DNA of 64,000 nucleotides from Mycobacterium simiae (GCF_008370645.1 NZ_VTZN01000001.1:79233-143232); one strand, 5' to 3'. Positions 52,862 through 64,000 are shown, counted from the stretch's first letter. Notes: generated from the sequence alone by a model not told the origin. A program made the numbers and translations.

Positions 52862-54004
52862 GTGAGCCGGGTTCTGCTGGTAACCAACGACTTTCCGCCC
52901 CGACGCGGCGGCATTCAATCCTACTTGGGGGAATTCGTCGGGCGGTTGGTCGACGCCGGATCGCATGACGTAACGGTATATGCGCCGAAATGGAAGGGCG
53001 ACAAGGCTTTCGACGAGTCAGCTGGTGAGGCGGGCTTTCGGGTGGTGCGTCACCCGGGCACGCTGATGCTGCCCGTTCCGGCCGTCGATGCCCGTATGCG
53101 CCGGCTGATCGCCGCGCAGGACATTGACACCGTGTGGTTCGGCGCGGCCGCGCCCCTGGCCCTGTTGGCGCCGCGGGCGCGGCAGGCCGGCGCCACCCGG
53201 GTCCTGGCCAGCACGCATGGACACGAAGTCGGTTGGTCCATGTTGCCGGTCGCGCGGTCGGTGCTGCGCCGCATCGGGGACAGCGCTGACGCGGTGACCT
53301 TCGTCAGTCGCTATACGCGGTCTCGCTTCGCGCCCGCGTTCGGCCCCGCCGCGGCGCTCGAGTACCTACCGCCTGGAGTGGACACCGACCGGTTCCGGCC
53401 TGATTCCTCCGCTCGCGCCGAGCTGCGCAAACGCTACCGGTTGGGCGAGCGGCCCACCGTGGTGTGTGTGTCGCGGCTGGTGCCACGCAAAGGCCAGGAC
53501 ACGCTGATCAAGGCGCTGCCGTCGATCCGGCGGCAGGTCGATGGGGCCGCGCTGGTGATCGTGGGGGGCGGCCCTTACTTGGAGAGGCTGCGGAAGCTGG
53601 CGAATGACTGCGAGGTGGCCGACCACGTGACGTTCACCGGCGGGGTGCCGGGCGATGAACTACCGGCCCACCACGCCTTTGCCGACGTGTTCGCGATGCC
53701 GTGTCGCACTCGCGGTGCTGGAATGGACGTCGAGGGCCTGGGCATCGTGTTTCTCGAGGCGTCGGCCAGCGGCGTGCCGGTGGTTGCCGGCGAATCTGGC
53801 GGAGCACCGGAAACGGTGCAGCACAACAAGACTGGAGTGGTGGTCGACGGTAACGCGGTGGCCAAGGTCGCCGCGGCAGTCACCGAGTTGCTTGACGACC
53901 GCGACCGCGCCGCCGCCTTGGGTGCCGCTGGCCGCGAATGGGTGAGCACGCAATGGCGCTGGGACATGCTGGCCGCCCGGCTGGCCGATCTGCTGCGCGG
54001 TTAG
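52862..54004 (+). CDS. pimB: PimB' mannosyltransferase (phosphatidylinositol mannoside synthesis)
   Basis: A 380-residue GT4-family enzyme that adds the second mannose to PIM1, a base for PIM, LM and LAM. Signatures: [20 protein letters not shown] (N-domain), [20 protein letters not shown] (start of C-domain) and [20 protein letters not shown] (E-x7-E motif). GTG start. It overlaps the convergent fadD15 stop by three bases. Confidence 0.95.
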   Translation: MSRVLLVTNDFPPRRGGIQSYLGEFVGRLVDAGSHDVTVYAPKWKGDKAFDESAGEAGFRVVRHPGTLMLPVPAVDARMRRLIAAQDIDTVWFGAAAPLALLAPRARQAGATRVLASTHGHEVGWSMLPVARSVLRRIGDSADAVTFVSRYTRSRFAPAFGPAAALEYLPPGVDTDRFRPDSSARAELRKRYRLGERPTVVCVSRLVPRKGQDTLIKALPSIRRQVDGAALVIVGGGPYLERLRKLANDCEVADHVTFTGGVPGDELPAHHAFADVFAMPCRTRGAGMDVEGLGIVFLEASASGVPVVAGESGGAPETVQHNKTGVVVDGNAVAKVAAAVTELLDDRDRAAALGAAGREWVSTQWRWDMLAARLADLLRG

Positions 54005-55803
54005 TCGCTGATGTAGATCGCCTCGATTTCGGCGGCGAACTTCTCGGCCACCACCTTGCGCTTGACCTTCATGGTCGGCGTCAATTCACCGGTTTCTTCG
54101 GTGAAGTCGACGTGCAGAATGCGGAACTTGCGGATTGACTCGGCATGCGAAACCGCCAGGTTGGCCTGTTTGACGGCCGCATCCACCTCGGCCATCAGTT
54201 CGGGGTCGGTGGACAGATCGCCCACCGACGCGCCGGCGGCCTTACTGTTGCGCTGCTTCCAGCCGCCAAACGCCTCCGGGTCGATGGTAATCAGCGCGCC
54301 GATGAAGGGCTTGGCGTCCCCGACCACCAGCGCTTGGCTGATCAGCGGGTGCGCCCGCAGCTGGTCCTCCAGCACGGCTGGGGCGACATTCTTGCCGCCG
54401 GCCGTGACGATGAGCTCCTTCTTGCGTCCGGTGATGGTCAAGTAGCCATCCTCGTCGATGGCGCCCAAGTCTCCGGTCCGGAACCAGCCGTCGGTGAATG
54501 CCTCCTCGGTAGCTTGCTCGTTGCGCCAATAGCCGCTGCACACCACACCGCCGCGCACCAGCAGTTCCTGGTCCTCGGCGATGCGTAAACTGTTACCGGG
54601 CAACAGCTTTCCAACTGTCCCGATCTTCACGGCGCCGACCTGGTTGACCGTGATGGCCGCACTGGTCTCGGTCAGGCCGTAGCCCTCATGGATGGTGAGG
54701 CCCACACCGCGGTAGAAGTGGCCCAGCCGTGCGCCCAGCGGTGCGCCGCCGGAGACCGCCGCATGGCAGTTACCGCCGAGCGCCGCGCGAAGCTTGTGGT
54801 ACACCAGCCGGTCGAACAGGGCGTGCTTTGCGCGTAGCACTAGCCCAGGGCCGCCGCTGTCGCGGGCTCGGCTCCAATCGACCGCCGTCTGGGCGGCGAG
54901 CTTGAAAATAGCGCCTTTGCCGTCGTTGGCGGCATTCTGCTCAGCGGTGTTGTACACCTTCTCGAAAACCCGTGGCACCGAAACCACCACCGTCGGTTTG
55001 AAGCCCGCAAGCAGCGGCAACAGATTCTTGATGTCGCTGGTGAATCCGACAGTCACTTTGCTGGCGAACGCGGAGAGCGTTAACGCCCGAGCCAGCACGT
55101 GCGCCAGTGGTAGGAAGACCAGCGACCGCTGACCTTCACACAACAGCGTCGGCAGGCAATCCTGGGTGCCCCGAATCTCATGGAGCAGATTGGAATGGGT
55201 GAGTTGGCAGCCTTTCGGTCGTCCCGTGGTGCCCGACGTGTAGATCAGCGTGGCCGCATGGTCGGCTCGCAGCGCCTCCAGCCGGGCGGTCAGCTCGGTC
55301 GGGTGCACCGACGCACCCTCCTCGACGAGCTGATCGAGCGCCGTGGGGCCCAAACCATCGATGTGCAACACCCGCCGTAGAACGGGCAGATCCCCGGTTA
55401 GCTCAGCGATCATCGCGGCGTGCGCGTCGGTTTCGGCGAACGCCAACGCGGCTTCTGAGTTCTGCAGCACCCAGCGCACCTGCTCGGCCGACGATGTCTC
55501 GTAGATGGGCACGGTGACGGCGCCCACCGCCAGGATCGCCAGGTCCAGGATCGCCCACTCGTAGCGGGTGGCTGAAAAGATCGACACCCGATCTCCAACC
55601 TGCACCCCGAGCGCTATCAACCCCAGTGCGGCAGAACGAATCTGGTGGGCCGCCTCGGCGCATGTCACGTCGGTCCAGGCGCCGTCGACCAGGCGCTGGT
55701 AGATGACAAAATCGGGGTCTTGACGCTCGTGCTCGAACACCATGGCTGCGACGCTTTCGCGTTCGCCGACGGAAAAGCGGGCAGGGACACTGTATTGACG
55801 CAC
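54001..55803 (-). CDS. fadD15: Long-chain fatty-acid-CoA ligase
   Basis: A 600-residue AMP-binding enzyme, the same length as M. tuberculosis FadD15. Signatures: [20 protein letters not shown] (P-loop), [38 protein letters not shown], the substrate loop [32 protein letters not shown] (adenylate Asp) and [20 protein letters not shown]. It activates fatty acids for beta-oxidation or lipid synthesis. The GTG at 55803 with GAGG upstream gives the conserved start ([10 protein letters not shown]); the frame is open 18 codons more. Confidence 0.94.
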   Translation of the reverse strand: MRQYSVPARFSVGERESVAAMVFEHERQDPDFVIYQRLVDGAWTDVTCAEAAHQIRSAALGLIALGVQVGDRVSIFSATRYEWAILDLAILAVGAVTVPIYETSSAEQVRWVLQNSEAALAFAETDAHAAMIAELTGDLPVLRRVLHIDGLGPTALDQLVEEGASVHPTELTARLEALRADHAATLIYTSGTTGRPKGCQLTHSNLLHEIRGTQDCLPTLLCEGQRSLVFLPLAHVLARALTLSAFASKVTVGFTSDIKNLLPLLAGFKPTVVVSVPRVFEKVYNTAEQNAANDGKGAIFKLAAQTAVDWSRARDSGGPGLVLRAKHALFDRLVYHKLRAALGGNCHAAVSGGAPLGARLGHFYRGVGLTIHEGYGLTETSAAITVNQVGAVKIGTVGKLLPGNSLRIAEDQELLVRGGVVCSGYWRNEQATEEAFTDGWFRTGDLGAIDEDGYLTITGRKKELIVTAGGKNVAPAVLEDQLRAHPLISQALVVGDAKPFIGALITIDPEAFGGWKQRNSKAAGASVGDLSTDPELMAEVDAAVKQANLAVSHAESIRKFRILHVDFTEETGELTPTMKVKRKVVAEKFAAEIEAIYISD

Positions 55804-55999
55804 TCTGGAGACCTCGCTCGACCTGATGTGACGTTGCTGGTGATGTGGCGTGCACACTTACGTGCGCCAGCCTAACCGGGTACTCGGTCGATGCAGCGAC
55901 AGCCGGTCCGGTTCCCACCCCAATCGAGGGCCAGCCCCGGGTTGCTGACCTCGGGGTCGCGTAAGGCAGCCGCAGGTAGCTGTGTGAAGCTGACTGGCA

Positions 56000-56389
56000 A
56001 TGAACAGCATCCAGATCGCGGACCAGACGTATATTGCCGCGGATGGCGCACGGGTTGCAGCTGTGGTCGCTACTCCGTCGCAGTGGCGCCGGTGGTGGCC
56101 TGATCTGCAGCTCCAGGTCACCGAAGACCGAGCCGACAAGGGGATCCGGTGGGCGGTGGCCGGCGCCCTGACCGGCACCATGGAAATCTGGCTAGAACCG
56201 TCGATGAACGGGGTAGTACTGCACTACTTTCTGCATGCCGAACCCACCGGTGTGGCAGCCTGGCAACTGGCCCGGATGAACCTGGCCAAAATGACGCACC
56301 GCCGCCGGGTAGCAGGCAAGAACATGGCGTTCGAGGTGAAGATGACGCTGGAACAGGCGCGCCCCGTCGGAGTTTCTCCGGTAGTTTAA
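56000..56389 (+). CDS. SRPBCC-fold protein (Rv2186c-like)
   Basis: A 129-residue protein with the same length as Rv2186c. The Trp-rich stretch VVATPSQWRRWWPDLQLQVT and IRWAVAGALTGTMEIWLEPS, then VVLHYFLHAEP fit a SRPBCC (START-like) ligand-binding fold. Ligand unknown. The next gene, also SRPBCC, follows 91 bases later. Confidence 0.85.
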   Translation: MNSIQIADQTYIAADGARVAAVVATPSQWRRWWPDLQLQVTEDRADKGIRWAVAGALTGTMEIWLEPSMNGVVLHYFLHAEPTGVAAWQLARMNLAKMTHRRRVAGKNMAFEVKMTLEQARPVGVSPVV

Positions 56390-56480
56390 CCGGGTCAAGA
56401 CAGGGCATCCCAGAGTACCGTTTGCCGAATGGCAGGTATTCCCGGGGAATCGACCCGCGCGGGGAAAGGGAAGTATCCAG

Positions 56481-56915
56481 GTGGCGGACAAGACGACGCA
56501 GACGCTCTATATCGATGCGGCTCCAGGCGAGGTGATGAAGGCAATCGCCGACATCGAGTCCTACCCGGAATGGATTTCGGAGTACAAGGAAGTCGAAGTG
56601 CTGGAAGCCGATGATGACGGCTACCCGAAGCGGGCGCGGATGTTGATGGACGCGACCATCTTCAAAGACACCTTGATCATGTCCTACCAGTGGCCGGCTG
56701 ATCGTCAATCGCTGAGCTGGACTCTGGAATCCAGCTCGCTGCTGAAGTCTTTGGAAGGCTCATACCGCTTGACTCCCAAGGGTTCTGGCACCGACGTCAC
56801 TTATGAGTTGGCGGTCGACCTGGCTGTACCGATGATCGGGATGCTCAAACGCAAGGCAGAACGCCGGTTGATCGACGGCGCGTTGAAGGATCTGAAGAAA
56901 CGAGTCGAGGGCTGA
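56481..56915 (+). CDS. SRPBCC/cyclase-dehydrase family protein (Rv2185c-like)
   Basis: A 144-residue protein. The COQ10/polyketide-cyclase signature is visible: TLYIDAAPGEVMKAIADIES, YPEWISEYKEVEVLE, YQWPADRQSLSWTLE and the C-terminal helix RKAERRLIDGALKDLKKRVE. It binds a hydrophobic ligand not known here. GTG start with CCAGG upstream. Its TGA overlaps the presumed CTG start of the ATPase that follows, so the two are probably coupled. Confidence 0.88.
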   Translation: MADKTTQTLYIDAAPGEVMKAIADIESYPEWISEYKEVEVLEADDDGYPKRARMLMDATIFKDTLIMSYQWPADRQSLSWTLESSSLLKSLEGSYRLTPKGSGTDVTYELAVDLAVPMIGMLKRKAERRLIDGALKDLKKRVEG

Positions 56916-58189
56916 GTGATTCAAGTGAATTCCGGGCGCCCACCCCGGCCCGGATCAGTCTGTTTGTAGGTAAAGGCGGGGTAGGAAAATCCACACTGGC
57001 GGCCGCCACCGCGGTGTGTGACGTCAGTGCTGGTCGGCGGGTGCTGGTGGTGTCCACCGACCAAGCGCACTCGCTGGGCGACGTGCTGGGTATGGCGGTT
57101 GCGCCGACCGGCCACGGCGAGCCGGTTCGCGTTCTGGCCGATCTGGAAACCGGACGATCGGCGGCCGCTGGCGGCTTTCTAGATGCGCTGGCGCTGGATA
57201 CCTTGGCGCTGCTCGAGGCCCGATGGCGTGACGTCGTCGATGCGCTGGGCCGGCGTTTTCCCGGCTCCGAGCTGGCCAGTATTGCCCCCGAAGAACTCTC
57301 GGCGCTGCCCGGGATTCAGGAAGTGCTTGGGCTGCACGCCGTCGGAGAGTTGGCCGCCAGCGGACGTTGGGATCGCATCGTGGTTGACTGCGCCTCGACC
57401 GCGGACGCCCTGCGGATGCTGACTCTGCCTGCCACTTTCGGGCTGTACGTGGAGCGCGCGTGGCCGCGACATCGTCGGCTCAGCATCGATGACAGCCGGT
57501 CAGCAGTGCTGGTGGAATTGCTGGAGCGCACCAGCACCAACGTCGATCGGCTCAGCGCCTTGCTGACCAACAGCGCGTTGGTCAGCGCCCATCTGGTGCT
57601 GACACCCGAGCGGGTGGTGGCCGCCGAAGCGGTCCGGACGTTGGGTTCACTGGCGTTGATGGGCATGCGCATCGAGGAGTTGCTGGTCAACCAGGTGCTG
57701 GCGCGCGATGAGACCTACGAGTACCGCAGCCTGCCTGACCACCCGGCCTTCTACTGGTACGCCGAACGCATTGCTGAGCAACGCGCCGTCCTGGAAGAAC
57801 TCGACGCCGCAATCGGTGACGTGGCGCTGGTCTTGGTGCCCCACCTAGCCGGCGAGCCGATAGGACCCAAGGCGCTGGAAGGGCTGCTCGACAGCGCCCG
57901 TCGGCGCCGAGGGGCCGCGCCGCCGGGCCCACTGCGCCCCATTGTGGACCTAGAATCTGGCTCGGGGCTTGGGTCGGTATATCGTCTGCGGCTAGCGTTG
58001 CCGCAGCTCGATCCCGGGTCGTTGACGCTGGGTCGTGCAGATGACGACCTGATCATTAGTGCGGGCGGCGTGCGGCGCAGAGTGCGGTTGGCGTCGGTGC
58101 TGCGCAGATGCACGGTGCTGGACGCACATCTGCGCGGCAACGAGCTGACAGTTCGATTTCGACCAAATCCGGAGGTGTGGCCGACATGA
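56912..58189 (+). CDS. ArsA/GET3-like P-loop ATPase (Rv2184c-like)
   Basis: About 425 residues if the start is CTG 56912. The frame carries RISLFVGKGGVGKSTLAAAT (Walker A, deviant P-loop GKGGVGKS), then VLVVSTDQAHSLGDVLG (switch I) and WDRIVVDCASTADALRML (Walker B/switch II) of the anion-transporter ArsA family. The first ATG/GTG in frame is GTG 57014, which would cut off the Walker A motif, so it cannot be the true start. The only start-like codon upstream is CTG at 56912, overlapping the previous stop as CTGA. C-terminally it has an added domain with EPIGPKALEGLL. Function unknown; its place among SRPBCC proteins is conserved. Confidence 0.85.
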   Translation: MSDSSEFRAPTPARISLFVGKGGVGKSTLAAATAVCDVSAGRRVLVVSTDQAHSLGDVLGMAVAPTGHGEPVRVLADLETGRSAAAGGFLDALALDTLALLEARWRDVVDALGRRFPGSELASIAPEELSALPGIQEVLGLHAVGELAASGRWDRIVVDCASTADALRMLTLPATFGLYVERAWPRHRRLSIDDSRSAVLVELLERTSTNVDRLSALLTNSALVSAHLVLTPERVVAAEAVRTLGSLALMGMRIEELLVNQVLARDETYEYRSLPDHPAFYWYAERIAEQRAVLEELDAAIGDVALVLVPHLAGEPIGPKALEGLLDSARRRRGAAPPGPLRPIVDLESGSGLGSVYRLRLALPQLDPGSLTLGRADDDLIISAGGVRRRVRLASVLRRCTVLDAHLRGNELTVRFRPNPEVWPT

Positions 58190-58575
58190 ACGGGCGTCAT
58201 ACCGACATTGGTCCCGAACTGCGCAGACTTGCGCAGGCAATCCTGGACGGGATTGATCCTGCGATGCGCGCTGCCGCGGCGATGGCATCAGGTGGTGAGC
58301 CCGGCACGTGCCAGCAGGTGTGGTGTCCGGTGTGCGCGCTGGCCGCATTGGTCAACGGCGAACAGCACCCACTGCTGAGGGTGATCGCCGACCACAGCCT
58401 CGCTTTGCTCGACGTGATTCACGCCATCGTCGATGACATCGACCGATCAGCCAAACCGCCGCCGGACGGTCCGCCTGGCGGCGGCCCAACCAGCAAGTCC
58501 GCCCCCCAGAATGGGTCTGCAGATCCCCATGGGAAAACGCGCTACCAGGCTATCCCGGTTGCTTTGCAGGAGTGA
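58186..58575 (+). CDS. Conserved hypothetical protein (Rv2183c-like)
   Basis: A 129-residue protein coupled to the ATPase by ATGA. It has helices at DIGPELRRLAQAILDGIDPA and a Cys pair in CQQVWCPVCALAALVNGEQH (C-x4-C-x2-C), which may bind a metal. The C-terminal tail is Pro/Gly-rich and disordered. Function unknown. Confidence 0.82.
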   Translation: MNGRHTDIGPELRRLAQAILDGIDPAMRAAAAMASGGEPGTCQQVWCPVCALAALVNGEQHPLLRVIADHSLALLDVIHAIVDDIDRSAKPPPDGPPGGGPTSKSAPQNGSADPHGKTRYQAIPVALQE

Positions 58576-58673
58576 GTCGCCGGTTTTCCTAAAGGTCGCT
58601 AGGTGGTCGCAGCCATCGCAGATGGGTACAGTTGGCGCAGACATCATTGCGGCGTGGGGTAAGAGGGAGGGCC

Positions 58674-59411
58674 ATGTGGTACTACCTTTTCAAGTACATC
58701 TTGATGGGCCCGCTTTTCATCGTGCTCGGCCGGCCGAAAGTCGAAGGGCTGGAAAACATCCCAAGTTCGGGGCCGGCGATCCTGGCCAGTAATCATCTCG
58801 CCGTGGCGGACAGCTTCTATCTACCGTTGGTGGTGCGCCGCCGGATCACGTTCCTGGCGAAAGCCGAATACTTCACCGGCACCGGATTCAAAGGGTTCAT
58901 CAACAGGTGGTTCTACGGCGGCTCTGGTCAGGTGCCCATCGACCGCACCAACGCCGACTCCGCACAAGCCGCGCTGGAAACCGCGGAGAGGCTGCTGCGC
59001 CAGGGCAAGCTGCTGGGGATGTACCCCGAAGGCACCAGGTCGCCCGACGGGCGCCTCTACAAGGGTAAGACCGGCCTGGCGCGGCTGGCGTTGCAGTCCG
59101 GTGTTCCGGTGATCCCGGTGGCCATGATCGGCACCAACGTCGTCAATCCGCCGGGCAAGAAGATGGTGCGGTTCGGCAAGGTCACCGTCCGTTTCGGCAA
59201 GCCGATGGAGTTTTCGCGCTTCGAGGGATTGGCCGGGAACCACTTCATCGAGCGGGCCGTGACCGACGAAGTGATGTACGAGCTGATGGGCCTCTCGGGG
59301 CAGGAATACGTCGACATCTACGCGGCCAGCGTCAAAGATTGCGGCGATGGTGCAGGTGATCACCCTGGTCCCCGGGACGCGGCTCGGATTCCAGAGACGG
59401 CCGCCGGCTAA
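58674..59411 (+). CDS. 1-acylglycerol-3-phosphate O-acyltransferase (Rv2182c-like)
   Basis: A 245-residue PlsC-family enzyme. It has ASNHLAVADSFYLPLVVRRR (catalytic H-x4-D), GQVPIDRTNADSAQ, GMYPEGTRSPDGRLYKGKTG (E-G-T-R acyl-acceptor motif) and PVIPVAMIGTNVVNPP. It should acylate lysophosphatidate in phospholipid synthesis. GAGGGAGGG is a strong site before ATG 58674. Its stop abuts the convergent mannosyltransferase stop with no gap. Confidence 0.92.
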   Translation: MWYYLFKYILMGPLFIVLGRPKVEGLENIPSSGPAILASNHLAVADSFYLPLVVRRRITFLAKAEYFTGTGFKGFINRWFYGGSGQVPIDRTNADSAQAALETAERLLRQGKLLGMYPEGTRSPDGRLYKGKTGLARLALQSGVPVIPVAMIGTNVVNPPGKKMVRFGKVTVRFGKPMEFSRFEGLAGNHFIERAVTDEVMYELMGLSGQEYVDIYAASVKDCGDGAGDHPGPRDAARIPETAAG

Positions 59412-60695
59412 TCAGGTTGTCGCTGGCACCGGGGTCAGCCCCAGTGCGGGCGCGTGTCGCGGTGTCATCCGAGAGGTCACCGTGAGGCCGGCAACGACGA
59501 TGACCGCCACAGCCCACCACACGTAGGACATCCCGGCGAGCTGTCGCCACCAGACCGCCGTGGCTTCCCGGTGCTTGGGAAGCAGGTCGATGGGCGTCCA
59601 CCGCATCAGTGCCAACCCAGCGGCTGTAATGATCGCGAGCGCGGCATTGCGCCGCCGCCAGGCTAATACTGCGGTCACCAGCACCGCTGGGAGCATCCAC
59701 ACCCAGTGGTGTGACCAGGAGACCGGTGACACCACCAACCCGAACAAGGCGACGCAAATCACCGCCAAGGCCGGCTCGCCGGCATACAGCACTCGTCGCA
59801 TCGCCCAGACTGTTCCCGCCAGCACCAGCAAAGACGCGATGACCCACAGCAGGGCAGCCGTGTTTTCCCCGATCGGCAGCCGGGCAAGTGCGCCCGCGAT
59901 GTTCTGGTCGGTGTTCAAGGAAGCAGAACCGATCCGATCGGTGTGGTGCAGCGTGTGGGTCCAGTACTCCCAAGAATCGCGCCAGGCGAGGGCGAAACCG
60001 GCCAGCGTCGCGACCGCGAACGACGCCACCGCCGTCAGGGCTGCCCGGTTGTCGCGCCGCAGCAGGAAGTAGAGCAGGAACACCGCCGGGGTCAGTTTCA
60101 GCGCTATCCCCACGCCGAGTAGCAGCCCCCGTGGCCATGGGGTGCGGCGCGGGAAACAGTCGGCGATCACCAACGTCAGCAACACGGCGTTGATTTGGCC
60201 GAATGCGAAGTTGGAGCTGATCGGCTCCAGCCAGATGGACGCGGGCGCCACAATCAGCACCGCTGCCCACAGCCGACGCAACCAGGCTGGCCCGGGCAGC
60301 AGCTTGGAACTCGCCCACACATCGAGGGCGGCCAGCACCACCAGTGTCGACACGATCAGCACCACCAATGTCACCAGCGTGATCGTCACGCTGGCAGCGG
60401 GCATGTGCAACCAGGCGAACGGGACGAACATGATCGCCGCCAGCGGGGGATAGGTAAACGGCAGGTCCAGCCCGATGGGTGTGTGGAATTTTACGTCGCT
60501 GGTGTAGAGCGGATGCCCGTCCAGCCAGGCCTGCCCGCCCATCTGGTAGATGTCGATGTCAATGCGGTACGGCAGGTGTCCGAACAATTGCCAGGCCACG
60601 CAGCCGAGTGCGGCGGCGGCCAGCAGCCAGAGCAGGCACCATAACGAGACCCGCCCGAGCCGACTGCCCGCGTCGGGCGACCGCCATCTACTCAT
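59412..60695 (-). CDS. Alpha-1,2-mannosyltransferase (GT87, Rv2181-like)
   Basis: A 427-residue integral membrane protein of the same length as Rv2181, which adds alpha-1,2-mannose branches to LM/LAM using polyprenyl-phosphate mannose. About ten hydrophobic helices are visible. The luminal loop after helix 1 has [20 protein letters not shown] with the catalytic Asp region, then [22 protein letters not shown] split by short helices. It belongs with PimB' encoded nearby. Confidence 0.93.
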   Translation of the reverse strand: MSRWRSPDAGSRLGRVSLWCLLWLLAAAALGCVAWQLFGHLPYRIDIDIYQMGGQAWLDGHPLYTSDVKFHTPIGLDLPFTYPPLAAIMFVPFAWLHMPAASVTITLVTLVVLIVSTLVVLAALDVWASSKLLPGPAWLRRLWAAVLIVAPASIWLEPISSNFAFGQINAVLLTLVIADCFPRRTPWPRGLLLGVGIALKLTPAVFLLYFLLRRDNRAALTAVASFAVATLAGFALAWRDSWEYWTHTLHHTDRIGSASLNTDQNIAGALARLPIGENTAALLWVIASLLVLAGTVWAMRRVLYAGEPALAVICVALFGLVVSPVSWSHHWVWMLPAVLVTAVLAWRRRNAALAIITAAGLALMRWTPIDLLPKHREATAVWWRQLAGMSYVWWAVAVIVVAGLTVTSRMTPRHAPALGLTPVPATT

Positions 60696-60779
60696 GTCCC
60701 AGACAGCCTAATGGTTGCTGGGCTGCTGATGCCGCGACCCGATCCGAGTGCCCGACGAGACGCCCGGATAAGCTGCGAT

Positions 60780-61301
60780 GTGCGGTACTTCTACGACACG
60801 GAATTCATCGAAGATGGCTGCACCATCGAGCTGATCTCGATCGCGATGGTCGGCGAGGATGGCCGCGAGTACTACGCGGTCTCGACGGAGTTCGACCCCC
60901 AGCGTGCCGGCAGTTGGGTTCGCGCTCATGTGCTGCCCAAGCTGCCGGCGCCGGCATCGAAGCTCTGGCGGTCCCGTCGGCAGATTCGTGTAGATCTGGA
61001 GGATTTCCTTGGTGTGCACCGCGATGATCCGATCGAGCTGTGGGCCTGGGTCGGGGCCTACGATCACGTCGCGCTGTGTCAGTTGTGGGGTGCGATGCCG
61101 GAGCTCCCCGCGGCGATACCGCGTTTCACTCGGGAACTGCGGCAACTCTGGGAGGACCGCGGGTGTCCGCAGCTGCCGCCGCGGCCGCGTGATGTCCACG
61201 ACGCTCTGGTCGACGCCCGTGACCAGTTGCGCCGATTCCGTATTATCACGTCGGCGGACGCTGCCGACACTGGCGGCAGCGCCGGCCACAAGCGGGCGTA
61301 G
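60780..61301 (+). CDS. RNase AS-type 3'-5' exoribonuclease (Rv2179c-like)
   Basis: A 173-residue DEDDh exonuclease. RYFYDTEFIEDGCTIELISI has the first Asp and Glu, AWVGAYDHVALCQLWG the second Asp, and RDVHDALVDARDQLRRFR the His/Asp end. In M. tuberculosis this protein degrades adenylate-containing RNA. GTG 60780 gives the conserved start (RYFYD); a GTG at 60711 is in frame. In H37Rv Rv2180c separates this gene from Rv2181, and it is missing here. Confidence 0.92.
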   Translation: MRYFYDTEFIEDGCTIELISIAMVGEDGREYYAVSTEFDPQRAGSWVRAHVLPKLPAPASKLWRSRRQIRVDLEDFLGVHRDDPIELWAWVGAYDHVALCQLWGAMPELPAAIPRFTRELRQLWEDRGCPQLPPRPRDVHDALVDARDQLRRFRIITSADAADTGGSAGHKRA

Positions 61302-61319
61302 CGGCAACGTTCGCCCTGA

Positions 61320-62741
<1,422 letters not shown>

Positions 62742-62794
62742 TTCTTTCGTAGGGGATGGCACGCTCAGGAAGTTCGGCAGAAGACGCGCAACCT

Positions 62795-64000
62795 CTACAG
62801 CAGTCCGCTCAGATTGCTGCCAATCGTCCACGCAACGGTCGCGACCAGACCGGTGATCGCCAATATCACTGCTACCCAGATGAGCGCCATACGGCGGGAA
62901 CGCTCTCGGGCCCAAGCGAATTCGTCCATCGAGATGCCGGCGAATTGGCCCGCCACCGGCTGGTATTCGAATTCTCCGGGTTCTGAGCCCGGTTGGACTG
63001 GTGGGGCCGGCTCCAACCAGTTGTCAGGCTCGCGGGTCAGCTCACGGGTCGGGTTGCGAACCGGGGGCCGCGGCTGCTGCGTGATTGGGCTCTGGTGCAG
63101 TGCCGCCGAGCGGTGCTGAGCCGAATTGCGTGGCGCGGGCACCTGGAAATCCGGAAGCGCCAGTTCCGCAGCGATTGCGTCGAGGTCGGCCGCCATTTCG
63201 ATGGCGTCGGCGTACCTGTCAGCGGGATTGCGGGCGGTCGCGCACAACACGAAGTTGTCGAATTGTTCGGGGACACCGCCGATGACAGTGCCAGGGGGTG
63301 GAACATCATTATCCAACCGCTGATAGGCGATCGCTAAAGCCGAGTCGCCGGTGAACGGAGCACGTCCGGTCAGCAGCTCGTAGGTGAGGATCCCGGCCGA
63401 GTAGACATCGCTGCGTGGGCCGGCGTGGCCGTCGCGAACCTGCTCCGGAGACAGATAGGCTGCGGTGCCCAAAATGACGCTGGCAGAAGTAATTCCGGCG
63501 GCGGCGACGGCGCGGACCAGCCCGAAATCGGCGATCTTGACGTCGCCGTCCTCGGAGATCAGGACGTTCTCGGGTTTGACGTCGCGGTGCACCAGACCCG
63601 CTCGATGCGCGGCGGCAAGCCCGCCCAGCACCGGGCGAAGTACGGCCACAACGGCGTGGGGTGGCATGGGACCGCGTTCGAACAGCAGCTCGCGTAGCGT
63701 GCCGCCCTCAATGAGCTCCATGACCAAAAACGGGTGTCGGGCATCTAGGCCCTGGTCGTAGACCGCGACCAGGCCGGGGTCCTTCAACCGGGCGACGGCG
63801 CGGGCCTCGAGCTGGAAACGGGTGAGAAACTGCTCGTCGCCCGCATAGCGCGCGTCCATCACCTTCAGCGCTACCGGGCGGTCGAGGCGGACATCGAGAG
63901 CGCGGTAGACCGTCGAGGTCCCGCCACTGGCGATCTTGGCCTGGACCAGGTAACGGCCATCCAGCAGCATGTTGTCCAGCTCCCCTGTATCAGCTTCAGC
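62795..64000 (-). CDS. pknL: Serine/threonine protein kinase PknL (5' end at window edge)
   Basis: A membrane Ser/Thr kinase. The frame is open to the last base; ATG 63970 would give 391 residues, but the residues before it (AEADTGELDN) align with the N-terminus of M. tuberculosis PknL (399), so the true start is likely just outside. Kinase motifs: KIASGGTSTVYRALDVRLDR, the Lys in VALKVMDARYAGD, HRDVKPENVLI, DFGLVRAV and YLSPEQVRDG. A Pro/Gln juxtamembrane segment leads to the helix LIWVAVILAITGLVATVAWT and a short outer end. Unlike PknB it has no PASTA repeats. Convergent with aroG. Confidence 0.94.
   Translation of the reverse strand, partial: AEADTGELDNMLLDGRYLVQAKIASGGTSTVYRALDVRLDRPVALKVMDARYAGDEQFLTRFQLEARAVARLKDPGLVAVYDQGLDARHPFLVMELIEGGTLRELLFERGPMPPHAVVAVLRPVLGGLAAAHRAGLVHRDVKPENVLISEDGDVKIADFGLVRAVAAAGITSASVILGTAAYLSPEQVRDGHAGPRSDVYSAGILTYELLTGRAPFTGDSALAIAYQRLDNDVPPPGTVIGGVPEQFDNFVLCATARNPADRYADAIEMAADLDAIAAELALPDFQVPAPRNSAQHRSAALHQSPITQQPRPPVRNPTRELTREPDNWLEPAPPVQPGSEPGEFEYQPVAGQFAGISMDEFAWARERSRRMALIWVAVILAITGLVATVAWTIGSNLSGLL

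Noticed and set aside
57014..57016. GTG 57014 as start of the ArsA-like ATPase
   Set aside because: The frame upstream encodes a perfect Walker A motif that such an ATPase needs, so the start must be earlier.

Overview
The window is a high-GC actinobacterial chromosome segment. Its gene order is nearly collinear, in reverse orientation, with the M. tuberculosis H37Rv block from Rv2221c (glnE) to Rv2176 (pknL). Protein content (mycothiol-era core genes, MmpS3, QcrCAB/CtaCEF, PimB', AdoK, EphD, PknL) and frequent GTG/TTG starts point to a slow-growing Mycobacterium. It is not M. tuberculosis itself, because several blocks that I know to be absent from H37Rv at these places are present here. Gene names come from recognising the proteins by eye; no database search was run.

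Layout. 1-3.3 kb: 3' part of glnE and a PaaI-type thioesterase. 3.3-6.2 kb: a small scarred island with a broken LLM-class oxidoreductase, an intact Tat-exported phospholipase C and a decayed IS3-type transposase. 6.2-10.8 kb: glnA1 with a candidate GlnR box, an RDD membrane protein, a DUF4191 protein, and the lipoate pair lipB-lipA. 10.9-15.0 kb: an accessory block with a DUF1622 membrane protein and a minus-strand cassette (flavodoxin-like reductase, RraA-like protein, acetolactate-synthase-like TPP enzyme). 15.1-19.8 kb: Rv2216-like epimerase, dlaT, ephD. 19.8-22.4 kb: three further accessory genes (small membrane protein, SRPBCC protein, phytoene-desaturase-like FAD enzyme). 22.4-26.2 kb: pepB, an adenylate cyclase, gcvT.

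26.29-28.12 kb: a group II intron with its reverse transcriptase, sitting directly in front of ilvE. The intron looks defective: the maturase tail is deleted and frame-shifted, and domain V has altered bases at the catalytic stem. 28.1-35.9 kb: ilvE, an MFS-like transporter, cobS, cobT, a collapsed cobU relic, a DUF3043 protein, glycerate kinase, an ErpA/IscA-type Fe-S carrier and a small membrane protein. 36-47.2 kb: adoK, asnB, and the respiratory supercomplex genes (ctaC, ctaF, mmpS3, Rv2197c on plus; ctaE-qcrC-qcrA-qcrB on minus).

47.3-64 kb: trpD, a DEDD-exonuclease/GIY-YIG fusion, a NlpC/P60 peptidoglycan hydrolase, a secreted HExxH protein, pimB', fadD15, two SRPBCC proteins, an ArsA-like ATPase, an acyltransferase, a mannosyltransferase, RNase AS, aroG and the 5'-cut pknL. 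The window is mostly core metabolism: nitrogen assimilation, lipoylation, 2-oxoacid dehydrogenase, one-carbon and branched-chain amino acid metabolism, the cytochrome bcc-aa3 chain and cell-envelope glycolipids. The most interesting parts are the decayed or inserted elements (intron at ilvE, cobU relic, plc island) and the uncharacterised TPP/RraA/flavodoxin cassette.
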